6,001 nucleotides of DNA from positions 1-6,001 of the forward strand of contig CAMPIP010000146.1 in assembly GCA_946886425.1 (NCBI GenBank), given 5' to 3'. Source of the stretch: an uncultured Actinomycetes bacterium. Lineage in GTDB: Bacteria > Actinomycetota > Thermoleophilia > Solirubrobacterales > 70-9. Below, piece by piece: positions 5,107 to 6,001 of the stretch. Within the stretch, counting starts at the first letter, position 1; the number at the start of each line of letters is the position of its first letter. Under the pieces are notes generated by a model. The model saw nothing but the letters and a program-made list of their open reading frames with translations. It had not been told where the DNA came from and made no database searches. A program made the position numbers and the translations under genes.

Positions 5107-5566
5107 GGCGTCGCTTCAGCGGCAGCACCGCCCAGAGCACGACGAAGACCACGACGACTATCGCGGTGGTGACGATCGTCGCGGTGGACCCGAACAGGAC
5201 GTGGGTGATCAGCAGAATCGCGCAGGTCATCGCCAGCGCCAGGGCCACCAACCCGGCGATCGCCAACCGGTTGGAGATGAAGACCAGGCGGTGCTTCTGC
5301 TGGTAGCGGAAGGTGATCCGGTGGTAGGCGGAGGGGGCGATCAGCAGCGCCGCCGAGAGCGCCGTCAACAGCAGCGTCGCGAAGTAGATCTTCTTCTCGA
5401 ACTCGGAGATCGTCGTGAAGTTCTGCTGAAACGGGACGGCCAGCAGGAAGGCGAAGAGAACCTGGACGCCCGGCAGCGCCACCCGCAGCTCCTGCAACAG
5501 CTCGCCGAGGTTGCGGTCGAGGCGTTCCTCCTCGGTCTCGTCGCGTCCGGACGGTCGCTCGGGCAT
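5054..5566 (-). CDS. DUF6328-like integral membrane protein, unknown function
   Basis: This 170-residue protein has a charged, Glu/Arg-rich N terminus (MPERPSGRDETEEERLDRNL), then ELLQELRVALPGVQVLFAFLL, which leads into the first of four membrane helices (about 33-48, 61-80, 101-123, 129-150). This layout and the ELRV.LPGVQVLFAFLL.VPF motif match an actinobacterial family of unknown function (DUF6328, from memory). After helix 2 lies a conserved polar loop, YHRITFRYQQKHRLVF (81-96). The C terminus is basic then acidic and cytoplasmic. ATG 5566 is chosen because homology-like sequence starts there and GGTGA sits just upstream; an open frame runs further up but has no family character. Its 3' end overlaps the HD gene's 3' end by 53 bp in opposite orientation. 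Its promoter probably lies in the palindrome at 5599-5645. Confidence 0.85.
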   Translation of the reverse strand: MPERPSGRDETEEERLDRNLGELLQELRVALPGVQVLFAFLLAVPFQQNFTTISEFEKKIYFATLLLTALSAALLIAPSAYHRITFRYQQKHRLVFISNRLAIAGLVALALAMTCAILLITHVLFGSTATIVTTAIVVVVFVVLWAVLPLKRRLKYRDEGLPLLSRPEGD

Positions 5567-5598
5567 GCGCTCACCATACCCCGGGTGCCAGCAGCTGA

Positions 5599-5645
5599 TT
5601 CCCTTTGTCGCTTGTAGCCCAGAGGGCGACAAACGACAAGGGGAA
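5599..5645. repeat. 47-nt near-palindrome made of four heptamer copies
   Basis: Two 22-nt arms (5599-5620 and 5624-5645) are inverted copies of each other at 19 of 22 positions, around a 3-nt centre AGA. Each arm contains a tandem pair of a TTGTCGC-like heptamer: TTGTCGC and TTGTAGC on the left, GCGACAA and ACGACAA (the complement) on the right. It lies between divergent genes and covers promoter-like elements for both. That fits a repressor or activator binding cooperatively to four half-sites. As RNA it would be a strong hairpin, but there is no T run on either side, so an intrinsic terminator is unlikely. A dispersed palindromic repeat is an alternative that needs the genome to test. Confidence 0.8.
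5611..5639 (-). promoter_or_regulatory. Possible promoter of the DUF6328-like gene
   Basis: On the minus strand TTGTCG (5634-5639) and TACAAG (5611-5616) are separated by 17 nt, each matching 4 of 6 consensus bases. Transcription would start near 5604, giving a leader of about 38 nt before ATG 5566. Both boxes are inside the near-palindrome, so a protein bound there would affect this promoter. The match is modest. Confidence 0.35.
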
Positions 5646-5654
5646 AACTAGGAT
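5626..5654 (+). promoter_or_regulatory. Possible leaderless promoter of the phosphorylase gene
   Basis: GCGACA (5626-5631) and TAGGAT (5649-5654) are 17 nt apart, and the -10 box ends 6 nt before ATG 5661. The start codon would therefore be the first base of the mRNA, the same geometry as the MarR promoter at the other end of the window. The -35 box lies in the right arm of the palindrome. Each box matches 4 of 6 consensus bases. Confidence 0.4.
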
Positions 5655-5660
5655 CCGGGA

Positions 5661-6001
5661 ATGGGACGGCTGGCGGTGATCCTCGGCAGCAACGCGCTCG
5701 GGCCGGGGGGTGAGGAGATCGCCGCGGCGGCCGCGGCGCACGGGGCCGCGATCGTGCAGCGGCACGGCGAGGCAGGGGCGCCCTACGTGCGGCCCCACGA
5801 GATCGATCACGTCGCCAACCTGCGGCAGCTGGCCGAGCAGGGCTGCGACCGGGTCCTGGCGATCGGCTCGGTCGGCTCGCTGAAGTTGGAGATCGAGGTC
5901 GGCAGCCTCGTCTGCCCCGACGATTTCATCACCCTCCACGCCGGCCCCTCGATCTTCGCCGACCAGCGCGATTACACGGGCACGCTCGACGACAACGAAG
6001 C
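5661..6001 (+). CDS. Purine nucleoside/MTA phosphorylase-family protein (3' end outside window)
   Basis: The reading frame is open from ATG 5661 to the window edge, giving 113 residues of a family usually about 240-290 long. MGRLAVILGSNALGPGG matches the opening strand and phosphate-binding turn (Gly 9, Ser 10) of the trimeric PNP/methylthioadenosine phosphorylase family. RHG (34-36) is the next conserved phosphate-contact motif, followed by PYVRPHEIDHVANL (41-54), where methylthioadenosine phosphorylases have a P..V.Y.AN motif, then LAIGSVGSLKLEIEVGSLV (66-84) and PDDFI. The enzyme would cleave a purine nucleoside with phosphate to base plus ribose-1-phosphate, for methionine or purine salvage. 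The substrate-specifying C-terminal half is missing, so MTA, inosine/guanosine or another nucleoside cannot be separated. The start lies only three residues before the first strand, which fits. No convincing Shine-Dalgarno sequence is present. Confidence 0.85.
   Translation, partial: MGRLAVILGSNALGPGGEEIAAAAAAHGAAIVQRHGEAGAPYVRPHEIDHVANLRQLAEQGCDRVLAIGSVGSLKLEIEVGSLVCPDDFITLHAGPSIFADQRDYTGTLDDNE

Noticed and set aside
5567..5632. N-terminal extension of the DUF6328-like protein beyond ATG 5566
   Set aside because: The extra 22 residues would be encoded by the palindrome and candidate promoter, and carry no family-like sequence.
5599..5650. Intrinsic terminator at the large palindrome
   Set aside because: It lies between divergent 5' ends, and neither strand has a T run after the stem: the plus strand continues AAAACTAG and the minus strand continues into GC-rich sequence.

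Overview
This is a GC-rich, gene-dense window with strong G/C preference at third codon positions, frequent 4-bp start/stop overlaps and apparently leaderless start sites. Together with the gene families present (DrrA-type ABC exporter, DUF6328-like membrane protein, PAS plus metallo-beta-lactamase-fold pair) this suggests a high-GC actinobacterium. A Thermoleophilia/Solirubrobacterales-like lineage is my best guess, but that is inference and not proven by the sequence. No rRNA, tRNA, CRISPR array, insertion sequence or phage gene is visible.

Left block (1-3022): a MarR-family repressor gene (minus strand, 3' end beyond the window) diverges from a three-gene ABC exporter operon: a DrrA-type ATPase and two paralogous ABC-2 permeases, joined by GTGA start/stop overlaps. 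The AT-rich 69-bp divergent region holds two inverted repeats. They lie on a good minus-strand promoter whose geometry implies a leaderless MarR mRNA. The simplest model is a repressor controlling itself and a drug or lipid efflux pump.

Middle block (3023-5106): a 134-nt gap with pairing potential and a possible 26-codon ORF precedes a small PAS-domain protein. The PAS gene is translationally coupled (ATGA) to a metallo-beta-lactamase-fold hydrolase. 43 nt further on lies a stand-alone HD-domain hydrolase resembling Mesh1/SpoT alarmone (ppGpp) hydrolases. These three same-strand genes could form a small sensing and nucleotide-signalling cluster, although the substrates are unknown.

Right block (5054-6001): a four-helix DUF6328-like membrane protein on the minus strand overlaps the 3' end of the HD gene by 53 bp. 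It diverges from a purine nucleoside phosphorylase/MTA phosphorylase-family gene that runs off the right edge. Between them is a striking 47-nt near-palindrome built from four copies of a TTGTCGC-like heptamer. Promoter-like elements for both flanking genes overlap it, so it is probably an operator.
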